From: Shewanella sediminis HAW-EB3 | Lineage (GTDB): Bacteria; Pseudomonadota; Gammaproteobacteria; Enterobacterales; Shewanellaceae | Length of the DNA: 64,000 bases | Direction: 5' to 3' | Assembly: GCF_000018025.1 (NCBI RefSeq) | Contig: NC_009831.1 | Coordinates: forward strand, 3,162,001 to 3,226,000 | Part shown: positions 37,274-47,933 of the stretch, in pieces | Layout: each line of letters starts with the position of its first letter | Position numbering within the stretch: the stretch's first letter is position 1 | Notes under the pieces: generated by a model | Told to the model about the DNA's origin: nothing | Databases searched by the model: none | Seen by the model: the letters and a program-made list of their open reading frames with translations, nothing else | Program-made: the position numbers and the translations under genes

Positions 37274-38710
37274 ATGGTTCAACTAAATCAAGATTTTATC
37301 AAGAGCATTGCTAAAGATATGCCTGCTCACCTCTCAATGGATGATTTTATCAGCTACAGCAGCAAACCTTTGCGACCGTCCATTCGAATCAATACCCTAA
37401 AAATTTCATCCCAGGATTTCATTGCATTGATGGCTCCTAAAGGGTGGACACTCGAGCCGATCCCCTGGTGCCAAGACGGCTTTTGGATCTCACTAGACAG
37501 TGACGTGCAGCTCGGTAACACGGTAGAACACCTACAGGGCCTGTTTTATATCCAGGAAGCAAGCTCTATGTTACCACCCATAGCGCTCTTTTCGACAAAA
37601 ACAGACAAGGCTGAACACACCATACTCGATATGGCATCGGCTCCCGGCTCTAAGACCACACAGATAGCGGCAATGATGGACAACTCTGGCCTACTCATAG
37701 CTAATGAATATTCATCGAGCCGTGTGAAAGTACTTCACGCCAATGTGCTTAGAATGGGAGTCAGTAACACCGCCCTCACCCACTTCGATGCCAGAGTATT
37801 CGGTGAATACCTGTATGACCAATTCGATGCTATTTTACTCGATGCTCCCTGTAGCGGCGAAGGCACCATTCGAAAAGACCCCTTAGCACTCAATAATTGG
37901 GGCTTAGCGGAAAACAGCGCCATCGCCGAAACCCAAAAAGCACTGCTTGAATCGGCCTTCCTCGCATTAAAAACTGGCGGGAGTTTAGTCTATTCCACCT
38001 GCGCACTGAGCAAATTGGAAAACCAAGACGTGTGTGAACACCTCAGATCCACATTTCCTGAGGCGGTAGAGTTTGAATCCCTTGCCACTCTCTTCCCCGA
38101 CGCAGATAAAGCCTGTACGGATGAAGGTTTCCTTCACGTATGGCCACAAATTTATGATAGTGAAGGCTTCTTCATCGCCAAGATAACCAAAACCTGCGAT
38201 GTTGAAAGGCAAAAGCCTGAGCCGAAGAGACAGAAAAATTTTCCGTTTACCCCCATATCCTCGAAAGTTGAGCTTGAACTGCGCCAGTATTTCAAACAAA
38301 CCTTCGACATCGACATTCCCACCGATGACATGCTCATGGTGCGAGATCTGGAGTATTGGTTGTTTCCGGCCGGTATGAAAACGTTGATCGGTAAAATGCG
38401 GTTTCAAAGAATTGGCGTAAAACTCGCGGATGGGTTGAAAAAAGGATTTAAGGCGAGGCATGAAGCCATCGTGGCCTTAGCCGAAAAATCGACAGGCTAT
38501 GAACTCTCCCAAGCGCAGGCCATACAATACCTGATGGGAAGAGATATTCCCCTCGTTGATGGCGGTAAGCCACAGGGAGAGCTGATAGTGACCTATCATG
38601 GGTCTGCATTGGGTGTGGCAAAACATTTGGGAAGTCGACTTAAAAACACTCTTCCGAGAGATTTAGTGCGGGATAAAATTGCCGATTCGGATGCCAGCAC
38701 AACAGCCTGA
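37274..38710 (+). CDS. rsmF: 16S rRNA m5C1407 methyltransferase RsmF
   Basis: SAM-dependent RNA cytosine-5 methyltransferase (YebU) of 478 residues. Motifs: PSIRINTLK in the N-terminal domain, SAM-binding MASAPGSKTTQIAA (about 120), LDAPCSGEGTIRKDP (about 191, motif IV cysteine) and VYSTCALSKLENQ (about 240, the catalytic cysteine). The C-terminal third carries the RsmF-specific PUA-like extension, ending in LGSRLKNTLPRDLVRD. Length fits E. coli (479). It has a terminator at 38855-38891. Confidence 0.93.
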   Translation: MVQLNQDFIKSIAKDMPAHLSMDDFISYSSKPLRPSIRINTLKISSQDFIALMAPKGWTLEPIPWCQDGFWISLDSDVQLGNTVEHLQGLFYIQEASSMLPPIALFSTKTDKAEHTILDMASAPGSKTTQIAAMMDNSGLLIANEYSSSRVKVLHANVLRMGVSNTALTHFDARVFGEYLYDQFDAILLDAPCSGEGTIRKDPLALNNWGLAENSAIAETQKALLESAFLALKTGGSLVYSTCALSKLENQDVCEHLRSTFPEAVEFESLATLFPDADKACTDEGFLHVWPQIYDSEGFFIAKITKTCDVERQKPEPKRQKNFPFTPISSKVELELRQYFKQTFDIDIPTDDMLMVRDLEYWLFPAGMKTLIGKMRFQRIGVKLADGLKKGFKARHEAIVALAEKSTGYELSQAQAIQYLMGRDIPLVDGGKPQGELIVTYHGSALGVAKHLGSRLKNTLPRDLVRDKIADSDASTTA

Positions 38711-38854
38711 AACATTTAGTTACAAAGCTACATTAAAAAAGAGTCATATTCTCGCTAGGAGCTTTCACTCTCTACTACACTAATAGCCAGAGAGTTAATT
38801 CCCGCGAGGATCTCACCAGTAGCGCACGGCTCTTTAAACAGAGCCATTCCCCTG

Positions 38855-38891
38855 GACCCAGAACAATTGGAATAGTTTTGGGTCTTTTTTT
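38855..38891 (+). terminator. Terminator of rsmF
   Basis: GACCCAGAAC (38855-38864) pairs with GTTTTGGGTC (38875-38884) with one G-U pair, followed by T(7). An additional small stem GGCTC/GAGCC lies just upstream. Confidence 0.75.
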
Positions 38892-38912
38892 GTCTTTTTT
38901 TCACCCTACTTA

Positions 38913-39701
38913 TCAGCGACCAGCAAGTTTGGCTGCATCGGTAAACAGATTAAAGAAGTTATCTGTGGTGTATTGAGCCAACTCCTCGAAGCTCTCGCCA
39001 CGTAACTGAGCGATATACTCGGCCACATCCCTGACGAAAGCGGGTTGATTCTCTTTACCGCGATGAGGAACCGGGGCTAAATAGGGGGCATCGGTCTCGA
39101 CAAGTAACCTGTCTTTAGGCACCTTACGAATGACGGTTCTCAACTCACCCGCATTTTTAAAGGTCGCAATACCCGAAACCGAAATATAAAAGCCTAAATC
39201 GATAGCAGCCTTAGCCATCTCCCAGTTTTCGGTAAAGCAGTGCAAGACACCACCGACCTTGTCACCGTGTCCATTTTTCAAAAAATTAAGCGTATCTTCA
39301 CGCGCGTCACGAGTATGAATGATCAAAGGCTTATTGACCTGAACCGCCAGCTCGATCTGCTGCTCGAAGCAAGTCTGCTGTAAGGCCTTTGTTTCATTGG
39401 CATAAAAATAATCCAAGCCGGTCTCACCTATGGCAATCACCTTTGGCTCTTTTACAAACTCCTGTAGCTGAACGGCATCTAACCCCTCTTGAACATCCAG
39501 AGGGTGAACACCTGCCGAAAGAAACACCTGATCAAACTCAGCCATCTTATCGCGCATAGACTCGAAGCCATTTTGACGAACATTAACACAGAGGAAGTAA
39601 TCAACCCCTCTGCTTTTAGCTTCTTTGAGGATATGTTGAAGAGTTTGATGATCGGGTGCCGCTTTTAAACGGTCAAGATGACAATGAGAATCGATGAGCA
39701 C
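38913..39701 (-). CDS. ycfH: TatD-family metal-dependent hydrolase (YcfH type)
   Basis: A 262-residue TIM-barrel metal hydrolase of the TatD DNase family. Metal ligands are visible in IDSHCHLD (residues 3-10), IGETGLDYF (E about 93), IHTRDA (about 128), LHCFTENW (about 153) and ETDAPYLAP (about 203). Last gene of the pabC-mltG-tmk-holB-pilZ operon, as in E. coli where ycfH follows holB. Activity of YcfH itself is not well defined; 3'-5' exonuclease activity is known for the family. Confidence 0.92.
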   Translation of the reverse strand: MLIDSHCHLDRLKAAPDHQTLQHILKEAKSRGVDYFLCVNVRQNGFESMRDKMAEFDQVFLSAGVHPLDVQEGLDAVQLQEFVKEPKVIAIGETGLDYFYANETKALQQTCFEQQIELAVQVNKPLIIHTRDAREDTLNFLKNGHGDKVGGVLHCFTENWEMAKAAIDLGFYISVSGIATFKNAGELRTVIRKVPKDRLLVETDAPYLAPVPHRGKENQPAFVRDVAEYIAQLRGESFEELAQYTTDNFFNLFTDAAKLAGR

Positions 39702-39813
39702 GGGAACTTCCAGCAGTTAATTGGTACAAAAAAGATCTAATCAGTAAAGCCAAGCAGTGATTAATTTAGCCGGGATTTAGCTGAGTAATTACAGAGGATG
39801 GAAGGATACAGAC

Positions 39814-40140
39814 CTACATGGTGCAGGTCAAATCACCGGACGCGAGCTCTCTGGATAACAGGTTTTCAATATGGTGCTTGTGGGTATCGGGATCCGTTAA
39901 TATTTTCACACCAATGCCTGCGGGCCGACCACCTGAGGCTCCTAATGGATTGATCCAAACCACGACCCCCTCAAACTGGTGCTTAGAGGTTGAGCCGGGA
40001 AGTTGATATGCAATCGTTAACTCTTGCCCCAGATAATGGCTTTCCGTGGTCGCAACGAACAAACCTGCCGGCTTAATAAAGGGCATGTAAGCGCGGTAAA
40101 GCTGATGTAGGGTGTCAAAATTAACAACTAGATCTATCAT
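39814..40140 (-). CDS. pilZ: Type IV pilus PilZ protein
   Basis: A 108-residue single PilZ domain. It has the GGRPAGIGVKI strand of the fold but lacks the N-terminal RxxxR motif needed for cyclic di-GMP binding, as in the Pseudomonas and Xanthomonas PilZ proteins required for type IV pilus assembly (with PilB and FimX). The position directly after holB is the same as in Pseudomonas. It lies eight bases after the holB stop and is probably translated from the replication/peptidoglycan operon. Confidence 0.87.
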   Translation of the reverse strand: MIDLVVNFDTLHQLYRAYMPFIKPAGLFVATTESHYLGQELTIAYQLPGSTSKHQFEGVVVWINPLGASGGRPAGIGVKILTDPDTHKHHIENLLSRELASGDLTCTM

Positions 40141-40147
40141 AAACCGA

Positions 40148-41068
40148 TCACTTTTTGCCCATCTCGTTGTATTCTAATATAAATGATTGAAATAAGGCTA
40201 AATAATTTACATTCGGCATAAGTAAAAGACGATGGTAAGTCGCCATCACCTTCGCGCTGAACTCTGTTATTCTCACTCTCAACAATGCATCTAATTCTGT
40301 CTGTTTCACTAATTTCTGCCTTAAAAGTAGGTATAAAACTTTAAGTGCATCAGAAACTTGCTTTTCATTTATATTAATTAAATTAGCACACAGGTGACCA
40401 GAGGACAAACTTTGAGACCAGTCTTTTCTTAGCTGAAGCAAGGCGGCATATCGGTCGCCTTCCAGTGCCTTAGCTAACTCCAAGGGTCCGCCCATCACCG
40501 GCAGACACCAGGTTACATCGGATTTAACACCCGCTACCAGTGATAGCCAAGCCTTGATCTCTTCGCGTGTTGGTGCCTGAAAATGGATCCGTTGACAGCG
40601 ACTACTTATGGTAGCCATCAACCGCGAAGGCGTATCAGACTGTAACAGCAGTAATGTCTCGTTACCGGGCTCTTCGAGTGTTTTTAACAGGGCATTCGCC
40701 GAGGCCTGGTTTAACTTTTCACAATTACTGATAACGGCAACGCGCCTTCCGCCTTGCTGTGACGTCGACGTCAGCTTTCGACAAAGCTCCCTCACCTGAT
40801 CGACCTTAATTTGATTTCCGTCGGCCACAATGTGATAAAAGTCCGGATGATTATTCGCCTCGACTAACTGACACGCTTTACAGAATCCGCATGCTCCCTG
40901 CGATGTCACCAATTGGCATAGTGCGGCTTTTGCCAAGGCTAAAGAGAGAATTTCACCACCATATCCGTTATGCACCCCAACAAGGTATGCATGACCGATA
41001 TGCTGTGATTTTAGTTGCTCACTAAAATCTCCGATAACAGGGGTCAACCAAGGCAGATCCATTACCAC
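40148..41068 (-). CDS. holB: DNA polymerase III subunit delta'
   Basis: Clamp-loader subunit of 306 residues. The AAA+ fold shows a degenerate P-loop ([11 protein letters not shown]), as in E. coli delta', which does not bind ATP. The zinc module is intact ([17 protein letters not shown], about residues 51-67). [21 protein letters not shown] at about residue 110 is the conserved sensor region, followed by SRCQRIHF. It overlaps the end of tmk by seven bases. Confidence 0.93.
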   Translation of the reverse strand: MVMDLPWLTPVIGDFSEQLKSQHIGHAYLVGVHNGYGGEILSLALAKAALCQLVTSQGACGFCKACQLVEANNHPDFYHIVADGNQIKVDQVRELCRKLTSTSQQGGRRVAVISNCEKLNQASANALLKTLEEPGNETLLLLQSDTPSRLMATISSRCQRIHFQAPTREEIKAWLSLVAGVKSDVTWCLPVMGGPLELAKALEGDRYAALLQLRKDWSQSLSSGHLCANLININEKQVSDALKVLYLLLRQKLVKQTELDALLRVRITEFSAKVMATYHRLLLMPNVNYLALFQSFILEYNEMGKK

Positions 41069-41694
41069 TCCATTGATTGTAATAACGCAAGAATATCTTT
41101 ATGTACTTCAGCCATCGTTTGGCCTGCATCGATAACGGCGATGGAATCATCTTTCGATGCGAAGGAGAGAAAAGTCCCACGGGCGCGCTCAAAAAAAGCC
41201 AGCTCTTGCTTCTCTATTCTATCTAACTCACCCCGACTTGCGGCGCGACTCAGACCCAATTCAGGGTCGATATCCAGATAGATAGTTAAATCAGGCTTAA
41301 ACTCTCCCAGCGTGGCGTGACTCACGACCTCGACTAAATCCATCAAGCCCCGCCCTCCCCCTTGATAGGCCAGGGATGAAAGGTTATGCCTGTCCCCAAG
41401 CACCCACTCTCCACGAGTTAGGGCGGGCTTAATCACGTTGGCGACTAACTGGGCTCTTGCCGCGTAAAGGAGAAGACACTCGGCCTCGTCACAGAGAGGA
41501 TCACTCTCATCGGCGATTTTAACCAGATCCCTCATACGTTCAGCCAATGGCGTACCGCCGGGTTCACGGGTACAAACGGGGGCTGTACCTGTATGCTTCT
41601 CGATAAAGTCCCGAACAAGGGATATCGCACTGGATTTGCCTGCGCCTTCCAACCCCTCGATCACAATAAATTTACTGGTTTTTTCGCTATTCAT
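41062..41694 (-). CDS. tmk: Thymidylate kinase
   Basis: Phosphorylates dTMP to dTDP, a 210-residue P-loop kinase. P-loop [11 protein letters not shown] (residues 14-24), [11 protein letters not shown] (dTMP-binding, about 41), and [17 protein letters not shown] (about 97). The E. coli-type lid [12 protein letters not shown] near 148 carries the arginines. It overlaps mltG by ATGA. Confidence 0.95.
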   Translation of the reverse strand: MNSEKTSKFIVIEGLEGAGKSSAISLVRDFIEKHTGTAPVCTREPGGTPLAERMRDLVKIADESDPLCDEAECLLLYAARAQLVANVIKPALTRGEWVLGDRHNLSSLAYQGGGRGLMDLVEVVSHATLGEFKPDLTIYLDIDPELGLSRAASRGELDRIEKQELAFFERARGTFLSFASKDDSIAVIDAGQTMAEVHKDILALLQSMEW

Positions 41695-42698
41695 CGATTT
41701 CTCTGATACTTGTTTACGGCACGGTTGTGCTCGACTAATGTTCTTGAAAATACGTGACTGCCATCATTTCTGGAAACAAAATAGAGGTAGTTTACGTCTG
41801 CCGGTTGCGCCGCAGCAAGCAGCGATGCGCCACTTGGCGCCGCAATGGGAGTTGGCGTCAGCCCATTAATTCTATAAGTATTAAAGGGGGTTAGCTCTCT
41901 TAAGTCCTTGCGCGTAATATTGCCTTGGTACCTTTCTCCCATGCCGTAAATCACGGTCGGATCGGTTTGTAAGCGCATCCCTTTATTGAGGCGGTTAGCA
42001 AATACTGCCGATATCCAGGGACGTTCGCTGGCCTTGCCAGTCTCTTTTTCAATTATCGATGCCATGATCAATAACTCATAAGGAGACTTAAGGGGAAGGT
42101 CCTCAGCCCGTTGCGCCCAGGCGGCGGCTAACTCTTGCTGCATCTTGTTATAACTTTGAGTAACCACCAATTGAATATCATCACCGGCAACATAGTGATA
42201 AGTGTCGGGATAAAATTTACCTTCAGGCAGACCTGACTCATCTCCCTGATCGGCTAAAACGCGCCTGAATACATCATCAACAAACTGACTTTGAGGTAAG
42301 GCTTCCAATATCGCCAACCACTCCTTGATGCTCTGCCCCTCTATAAGCGTCACACTGAAGACTTTCTCTTTTCCCTCAACCAACTTTTCAAGCAGTTCGT
42401 TAACTGTCTCACCGGGCTCTATAACGTAAAATCCTGAGCGAATTTTAGCAAGTTCTGGTTTAAGACGAGCCAATACCTTCAACTTCCAGCCCTCGGTCAC
42501 TATTTCCCGTTTCTCCAACGTCGTCACCAGCTGTGAAAATGAGGTACCGCGTTTGAGTTCAAGATCTTGTGGCTGAGCGACGCTCAGCGGAGACTGACTA
42601 TACTCGATTATATGTTTATAACCCCAAAAACCAATCCCACCAGCGAGGGTAAGCAGAGTTAAGCTGGTTGCGACAAGCGCTATAATAATTTTTTTCAT
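41691..42698 (-). CDS. mltG: Endolytic peptidoglycan transglycosylase MltG
   Basis: A 335-residue inner-membrane protein with one N-terminal helix ([23 protein letters not shown]) and the rest in the periplasm. A LysM-like domain is followed by the YceG catalytic domain, whose catalytic glutamate is in [15 protein letters not shown] (about 215). [16 protein letters not shown] and [16 protein letters not shown] are family landmarks. It cuts nascent glycan and is thought to end chain growth. It overlaps pabC and tmk by ATGA each. Confidence 0.94.
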   Translation of the reverse strand: MKKIIIALVATSLTLLTLAGGIGFWGYKHIIEYSQSPLSVAQPQDLELKRGTSFSQLVTTLEKREIVTEGWKLKVLARLKPELAKIRSGFYVIEPGETVNELLEKLVEGKEKVFSVTLIEGQSIKEWLAILEALPQSQFVDDVFRRVLADQGDESGLPEGKFYPDTYHYVAGDDIQLVVTQSYNKMQQELAAAWAQRAEDLPLKSPYELLIMASIIEKETGKASERPWISAVFANRLNKGMRLQTDPTVIYGMGERYQGNITRKDLRELTPFNTYRINGLTPTPIAAPSGASLLAAAQPADVNYLYFVSRNDGSHVFSRTLVEHNRAVNKYQRNR

Positions 42699-43510
42699 AA
42701 GGTAAGGTGCAAAGAGTGTCTTATTGAATCTGTAAAAGGTGACCGCTCAAAGGTAAGGTCATCGACTCGGTTAATATCGACAAGGCCAAACAGGCTATTA
42801 GTAATAAACCCATGCTCAAATTGAGACAGTTGCTGATAGCTAACGTCAGTAATATGCAGATCGAAACCTCGATCTATGAGTGCATAGATGACCTGCTCTC
42901 TCATCACTCCGGCAACCCCCGCCAAAGCAATGCTTGGTGTGACGACTTTATTACCATCAACCAGAAACAGGTTGGCCATCGATGACTCAATAACATTGTG
43001 CTTTTGATCCATCACTAGCCAATCATCAAAACCTGAAGCGAGTTGCTTTGATTTTATTAGTACCTGCTCGAGGCGATTGAGATGTTTAATACCGGCTAGC
43101 AAGGGTTGATGTGCCAGCTTAACATCGCTGCTCTTCAACGATATTCCATCACTTTGCCATTGTGAATAATGGCAGGGGATAGCATGAAGCGAGACGATTT
43201 CGGTAATGGTCGCGGAGGCTGGCGCAGCGTAGCCTCGTCCGCCGACGCCCCGGCCGAGTAATAGCTTAATACAGCCATCTCCATGGGTCATCGCGAGGTG
43301 GTTCATCTGGGCAATAAGCGGATCACTGGCGCACCAGTCGAAACCTAACCGTTTCGCGCCCTGAGTCAGCCTCTGCAAGTGGGCCCGTAAAAACAAGACC
43401 TCACCACCACTGAAACGCATGGTCGCAAACAGTCCGTCACCGTAGGCTAATCCACGTTCAAACGGATCAATCTGGCAGTCTTGTTTCCCATTCACCCAAA
43501 CTTCAGTCAT
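42695..43510 (-). CDS. pabC: Aminodeoxychorismate lyase
   Basis: PLP enzyme forming p-aminobenzoate for folate synthesis, about 271 residues. The start is the ATG at 43510 (MTEVWVNGKQ); the frame extends nine codons further to 43537. Signatures: FERGLAYGDGLFATMRF (about 16), PLP lysine in AGIKHLNRLEQVL (about 138), and ESSMANLFLVDG (about 175). It opens the minus-strand operon pabC-mltG-tmk-holB-pilZ-tatD with overlapping reading frames. In E. coli this block follows fabF; here it does not. Confidence 0.9.
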   Translation of the reverse strand: MTEVWVNGKQDCQIDPFERGLAYGDGLFATMRFSGGEVLFLRAHLQRLTQGAKRLGFDWCASDPLIAQMNHLAMTHGDGCIKLLLGRGVGGRGYAAPASATITEIVSLHAIPCHYSQWQSDGISLKSSDVKLAHQPLLAGIKHLNRLEQVLIKSKQLASGFDDWLVMDQKHNVIESSMANLFLVDGNKVVTPSIALAGVAGVMREQVIYALIDRGFDLHITDVSYQQLSQFEHGFITNSLFGLVDINRVDDLTFERSPFTDSIRHSLHLTL

Positions 43511-43763
43511 GACCACACAAACCTGTGTTTGGCGCAAATATTAACCATTCGCTTACTCCCTTTAAAACCCATACACTCCTCTGTCCTTGGGTTGTGCTCA
43601 CTATGTTCGTTACTGTGACAAAAATAGAATCAAAATGTAGATTCGCTTTCTATAGCCAAGCGTCTCCAATATGCACAACTTAAGGTCGTTAGTCACCCCC
43701 AACATAAACGACATCTCCCCCCTCCATGGCGGCCTTCACGAAATAGCTCGGGTATAAAGCGTA

Positions 43764-44399
43764 TTATTTTGCTAACAGATGCTGAATTCGAGTCTTGAGA
43801 ATATCGGTAGCGATACGGTTTTTACCACCGCGCGGCACAATAATATCCGCATACTGCTTAGATGGTTCGATAAATTGCAGGAACATAGGACGAACAGTCT
43901 CTGTGTACTGTGACATTACAGACTCCATAGTACGGCCACGCTCGGCAACATCGCGAGAAAGGCGGCGCATAAAACAGATATCCAGTGGCGTATCCATAAA
44001 GACACTCGCATCCATAGTATCTCTAAGTACCGGATCGGTCAGCAGCAAGATACCTTCCAGGATGATCACCTTCTTAGGCGTCATCTTAATGGTCTCTTCC
44101 ATACGCGTATGCTCGTTATAGCTGTAGGTAGGGATCTCTACCGCTTCACCAGACTTCAAGGCCGTTAAATGGCTGCATAAAAGCTCATGGTCGAGTGCTT
44201 TAGGATGATCGTAATTAGTCAGTATCCGCTGATCCATCGAAAGATGTCCCTGATCTCTGTAATAGGCATCTTCGGCAATAACACCTATCTGGTCGGTACC
44301 AAGATCACGGCACAACTCTTCGTAGATGGTTTTTGCGATTAAACTTTTTCCAGAGGCTGACGCCCCCGCGATACCGATAATGACACACTGAGAATTCAT
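43764..44399 (-). CDS. udk: Uridine kinase
   Basis: Salvage kinase for uridine and cytidine, 211 residues. P-loop [14 protein letters not shown] (residues 8-21), base region [12 protein letters not shown] and [25 protein letters not shown], and IILEGILLL. Ends IQHLLAK like E. coli Udk. It lies 12 bases after mrp and is probably cotranscribed with it. Confidence 0.95.
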   Translation of the reverse strand: MNSQCVIIGIAGASASGKSLIAKTIYEELCRDLGTDQIGVIAEDAYYRDQGHLSMDQRILTNYDHPKALDHELLCSHLTALKSGEAVEIPTYSYNEHTRMEETIKMTPKKVIILEGILLLTDPVLRDTMDASVFMDTPLDICFMRRLSRDVAERGRTMESVMSQYTETVRPMFLQFIEPSKQYADIIVPRGGKNRIATDILKTRIQHLLAK

Positions 44400-44411
44400 G
44401 CTGATAAAACC

Positions 44412-45527
44412 TTATTCGTCATCTGAAATACTAATTGAAACACTGGATTGTACTTTGGTGAGTGCGAGCTGAGCTCCCACTTTTCTTGCTATCTCACGAT
44501 AAAGTGCTGCCACTTCACCGTCAGGGTCGGCTACGACCGTAGGTGTGCCGTTATCTACATCTTCACGGATGTTGAGCTTAAGCGGTAACTCTCCCAAAAG
44601 AGGAACCTGATAACGCTCGGCCATCTTACTGCCACCGTGACTACCAAACGGATGCTCTTTATGACCACATTCGCTACACATGTGAAAACTCATATTCTCA
44701 ACAATGCCTAACACAGGAATGTTCACTTTGCGGAACATGCTGATCCCTTTCTTGGCATCGGCAAGGGCGATATCTTGAGGCGTTGTCACCACCACTGCAC
44801 CTGTCACCGGCACTTTTTGAGAGAGGGTCAGTTGAATGTCACCCGTCCCCGGTGGCATATCGATAACCATGTAATCGAGCTCCGGCCATTGAGTTTCATT
44901 CAACAACTGGGCTAATGCACCTGCAGCCATAGGGCCACGCCATACCGCGGCTTCATCATCGGCTAGCATAAAACCGATAGATTGTGCCGTAATGCCATGG
45001 GCTGTCGCTGCCGTCATCATTTTTCCATCAGGCGAGACTGGCTTAAAATCAGTCACACCCAACATTAACGGAATAGAGGGACCATAGATGTCGGCATCCA
45101 GGATGCCCACTTTAGCGCCTTCGGCTGCAAGGGCTAATGCCAGGTTGACCGCGGTCGTTGATTTACCCACACCACCTTTACCGGAAGCGACGGCAATCAC
45201 TTGCTTCACATTCTCAATCGGCTCAACACCACCAATGGCTGAAATAGACGCAGGTTGGAAGTCGATTTCGCATTCCACTTCATCGATTGCATCTAGCACA
45301 GCAAGCTTTTTCGTTATCGCCATAACGGTATCACGGTACTGTGTCATGCATGGATATGGGTAACACAGACCCAACTGCAAACGTTTACCATCCATCGATA
45401 ACTTGTTTACGCAGCCGGCGCTGACCAAACCTTGTGCTAAATACGGATCTTGATATGCATCCAAAATGGCCAAAACAGGCCCGAGAAGATCGTCGGTGAG
45501 ACGGTAATTCTGAGAAGCTGAAGACAA
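44412..45527 (-). CDS. mrp: Iron-sulfur cluster carrier protein Mrp/ApbC
   Basis: A 371-residue P-loop NTPase that carries and transfers Fe-S clusters. An N-terminal DUF59 (MIP18-like) domain covers about 10-95. The deviant Walker A is VASGKGGVGKSTTAVNL (about 112). CSECGHKEHPFG provides the C-x-x-C cluster site near 283. The start is TTG at 45527, preceded by AGGGGGT at good distance; no ATG lies in frame nearby. It is divergent from metG, as in E. coli. Confidence 0.92.
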   Translation of the reverse strand: MSSASQNYRLTDDLLGPVLAILDAYQDPYLAQGLVSAGCVNKLSMDGKRLQLGLCYPYPCMTQYRDTVMAITKKLAVLDAIDEVECEIDFQPASISAIGGVEPIENVKQVIAVASGKGGVGKSTTAVNLALALAAEGAKVGILDADIYGPSIPLMLGVTDFKPVSPDGKMMTAATAHGITAQSIGFMLADDEAAVWRGPMAAGALAQLLNETQWPELDYMVIDMPPGTGDIQLTLSQKVPVTGAVVVTTPQDIALADAKKGISMFRKVNIPVLGIVENMSFHMCSECGHKEHPFGSHGGSKMAERYQVPLLGELPLKLNIREDVDNGTPTVVADPDGEVAALYREIARKVGAQLALTKVQSSVSISISDDE

Positions 45528-45688
45528 AAGTGCTACCCCCTATAAAAAATTTGACCAAGTGTACCAGAAAATGACCCGAATATTCGTGTAGATTTAACCC
45601 ACTTAAATCACCTTTTGATGAAAGTCTCGCTGGGATCGGTTAGTATCTATGCCATTCTTTTTGGGCTCCTTACTGATTTTGAGACAAG

Positions 45689-47767
45689 ATGGCAAATTCA
45701 CAACGTAAAATCCTGGTGACAAGCGCACTTCCATACGCCAATGGACCTATCCATTTAGGCCATATGCTGGAATATATTCAAACCGATATTTGGTCACGAT
45801 TCCAAAAACTTCGTGGACATGAATGTCACTATATCTGTGCCGATGATGCCCATGGTACGCCTATCATGCTTAAGGCTCAGCAGCTGGGTATTGAGCCGGA
45901 AGAGATGATAGCTCAGGTCAATAAAGAGCATCAGCAGGATTTTGCTGACTTCAATATCAAATTTGACAATTTCCACAGCACTCACAGTGTTGAAAACCGC
46001 GAACTTTCGGGTGAAATCTACCTCAAGTTACGTGATGCCGGTTTTATCAAGACTCGCACTATCTCGCAGTTATTTGATCCAGAAAAGTCGATGTTTCTTC
46101 CGGACCGCTTCGTTAAAGGCACCTGCCCTAAGTGTAAGAGTGAAGATCAGTACGGCGATAACTGTGATAACTGTGGCGCCACATACAATCCTACAGATCT
46201 GATTGATCCTAAATCGGCCGTATCTGGTGCAACTCCTGTGATGAAGGACTCTGAGCATTTCTTCTTCGACCTGCCTGCATTTGAAAACATGCTTAGCGAG
46301 TGGACTCGCTCTGGCGCAATTCAAGATGAGATCGCAAATAAGCTAGCTGAATGGTTCGAACAGGGCCTGCAGCAGTGGGACATCAGCCGTGATGCCCCTT
46401 ACTTCGGCTTCGAGATCCCTGATGCGCCGGGTAAGTACTTTTACGTATGGCTCGATGCCCCTATCGGTTACATGGGTTCGTTTAAAAACCTGTGTGACAG
46501 ACGTGAAGATCTTAACTTCGACGACTTCTGGTCTAAAGACTCTACTGCCGAGGTGTATCACTTCATCGGTAAAGATATCGTTAACTTCCACAGTTTATTC
46601 TGGCCAGCCATGCTCGAAGGTGCGGGTTACCGTAAACCCACCAGTGTATTCGCTCACGGCTATGTCACGGTTAACGGCGCTAAGATGTCAAAGTCTAAAG
46701 GCACCTTTATCAAGGCCCGTACTTACCTTGATAACTTAGATCCTGAATACCTGCGTTATTACTATGCGGCTAAGCTCAGCAATCGTATTGACGATCTCGA
46801 CCTTAACCTGGAAGATTTTGCCCAGCGTGTTAACTCAGATCTGGTTGGTAAGTTAGTTAACCTGGCTTCACGCACCGCGGGCTTTATCAGCAAGCGTTTC
46901 GATGGCAAGTTGGCTAAAATCGCCGACACCACACTTGAAGAGACTTTCCTGGCGAAGCAGGAGGTCATTGCAGATCTCTACGAGAACCGTGAATTCGGTA
47001 AGGCGATGCGTGAGATCATGGCACTGGCTGATATCGCCAACGCTTATGTTGCCGACGCTGCACCATGGCAGTTAATTAAAGATGAGGCTAAGCAAGATGA
47101 GGCACATCAGGTGTGCAGTAATGCACTAAACCTGTTCCGCATCTTAGTGACTTATCTCAAGCCGGTACTGCCAAAACTTGCAGACGATGTCGAAGCCTTC
47201 CTTCAGTTCCCGCTTACCTGGGACAATTTAGGCGCCGATCTCGCCGGTCATGAAATTGCTAAGTTCAAAGCCTTGATGCAACGCATCGATATGAAAAATA
47301 TCGAAGCTATCATCGAAGCGTCGAAGGACAACTTGCAAGCAACCACCGAGGCTGCACCAGAGAAGAAAGCTAAGAAATCGGCTGAAACAGCTGATGTCGC
47401 AGTAGATACCCGCAGTCCGCTGGAAAGCGACCCTATCTCAGATGAGATAAGCTTCGATGATTTCGCCAAACTCGACTTGCGTATTGCACGTATCGCTAAG
47501 GCCGAACATGTACCGGAAGCCAATAAGCTACTGAAACTTCAGTTAGACTTAGGCGGTGAGACCAAGCAGGTCTTTGCCGGTATCAAGTCAGCTTATGCGC
47601 CGGAAGATCTGGAAGGCAAGCTCACCGTGATGGTGGCCAACCTTGCGCCGCGTAAGATGCGCTTCGGTATGTCTGAAGGCATGGTGCTTGCTGCGGGTCC
47701 CGGTAACAAAGATCTGTGGATACTGGAGCCTCACGAAGGTGCCCAACCGGGTATGCGAGTTAAGTAA
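45689..47767 (+). CDS. metG: Methionyl-tRNA synthetase
   Basis: A 692-residue class I synthetase. The HIGH-type motif is in [15 protein letters not shown] (about 15), the zinc knuckle in [17 protein letters not shown] (about 146-162) and KMSKS in [11 protein letters not shown] (about 332). The anticodon domain is followed, after a linker of about 550-590, by the C-terminal EMAP/Trbp111-like tRNA-binding dimerisation domain ([13 protein letters not shown]...[19 protein letters not shown]). Full length compared with E. coli (677). Followed by a bidirectional terminator. Confidence 0.97.
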   Translation: MANSQRKILVTSALPYANGPIHLGHMLEYIQTDIWSRFQKLRGHECHYICADDAHGTPIMLKAQQLGIEPEEMIAQVNKEHQQDFADFNIKFDNFHSTHSVENRELSGEIYLKLRDAGFIKTRTISQLFDPEKSMFLPDRFVKGTCPKCKSEDQYGDNCDNCGATYNPTDLIDPKSAVSGATPVMKDSEHFFFDLPAFENMLSEWTRSGAIQDEIANKLAEWFEQGLQQWDISRDAPYFGFEIPDAPGKYFYVWLDAPIGYMGSFKNLCDRREDLNFDDFWSKDSTAEVYHFIGKDIVNFHSLFWPAMLEGAGYRKPTSVFAHGYVTVNGAKMSKSKGTFIKARTYLDNLDPEYLRYYYAAKLSNRIDDLDLNLEDFAQRVNSDLVGKLVNLASRTAGFISKRFDGKLAKIADTTLEETFLAKQEVIADLYENREFGKAMREIMALADIANAYVADAAPWQLIKDEAKQDEAHQVCSNALNLFRILVTYLKPVLPKLADDVEAFLQFPLTWDNLGADLAGHEIAKFKALMQRIDMKNIEAIIEASKDNLQATTEAAPEKKAKKSAETADVAVDTRSPLESDPISDEISFDDFAKLDLRIARIAKAEHVPEANKLLKLQLDLGGETKQVFAGIKSAYAPEDLEGKLTVMVANLAPRKMRFGMSEGMVLAAGPGNKDLWILEPHEGAQPGMRVK

Positions 47768-47822
47768 CCCGCTGTGATTTACCCGAAGTGAGTGACCCTC
47801 GCAGTAAGTGATAGTTAAACAT

Positions 47823-47853
47823 AAAAAAGGGCCGCAGTGATGCGGCCCTTTTT
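47823..47853. terminator. Bidirectional terminator after metG
   Basis: A-run, GGGCCGCA (47829-47836), loop GTGA, TGCGGCCC (47841-47848), T(5). Strong GC stem with T tracts in both directions. Confidence 0.9.
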
Positions 47854-47884
47854 ATTTAACCAGTCCCCGCCCTATGATAAGAGC

Positions 47885-47904
47885 CCCGTCCTGAGATAAG
47901 TTGG
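47885..47904. repeat. Second copy of the 20-bp dispersed unit
   Basis: CCCGTCCTGAGATAAGTTGG is the exact reverse complement of 4871-4890. Like that copy, it lies just beside a transcription terminator. Confidence 0.6.
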
Positions 47905-47933
47905 TTGCCATCCTTGGCTCGGGAAATCTTTAA

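Noticed and set aside
37985..38461. 158-codon antisense frame inside rsmF
   Set aside because: rsmF motifs cover the region; the antisense translation shows no recognisable domain.
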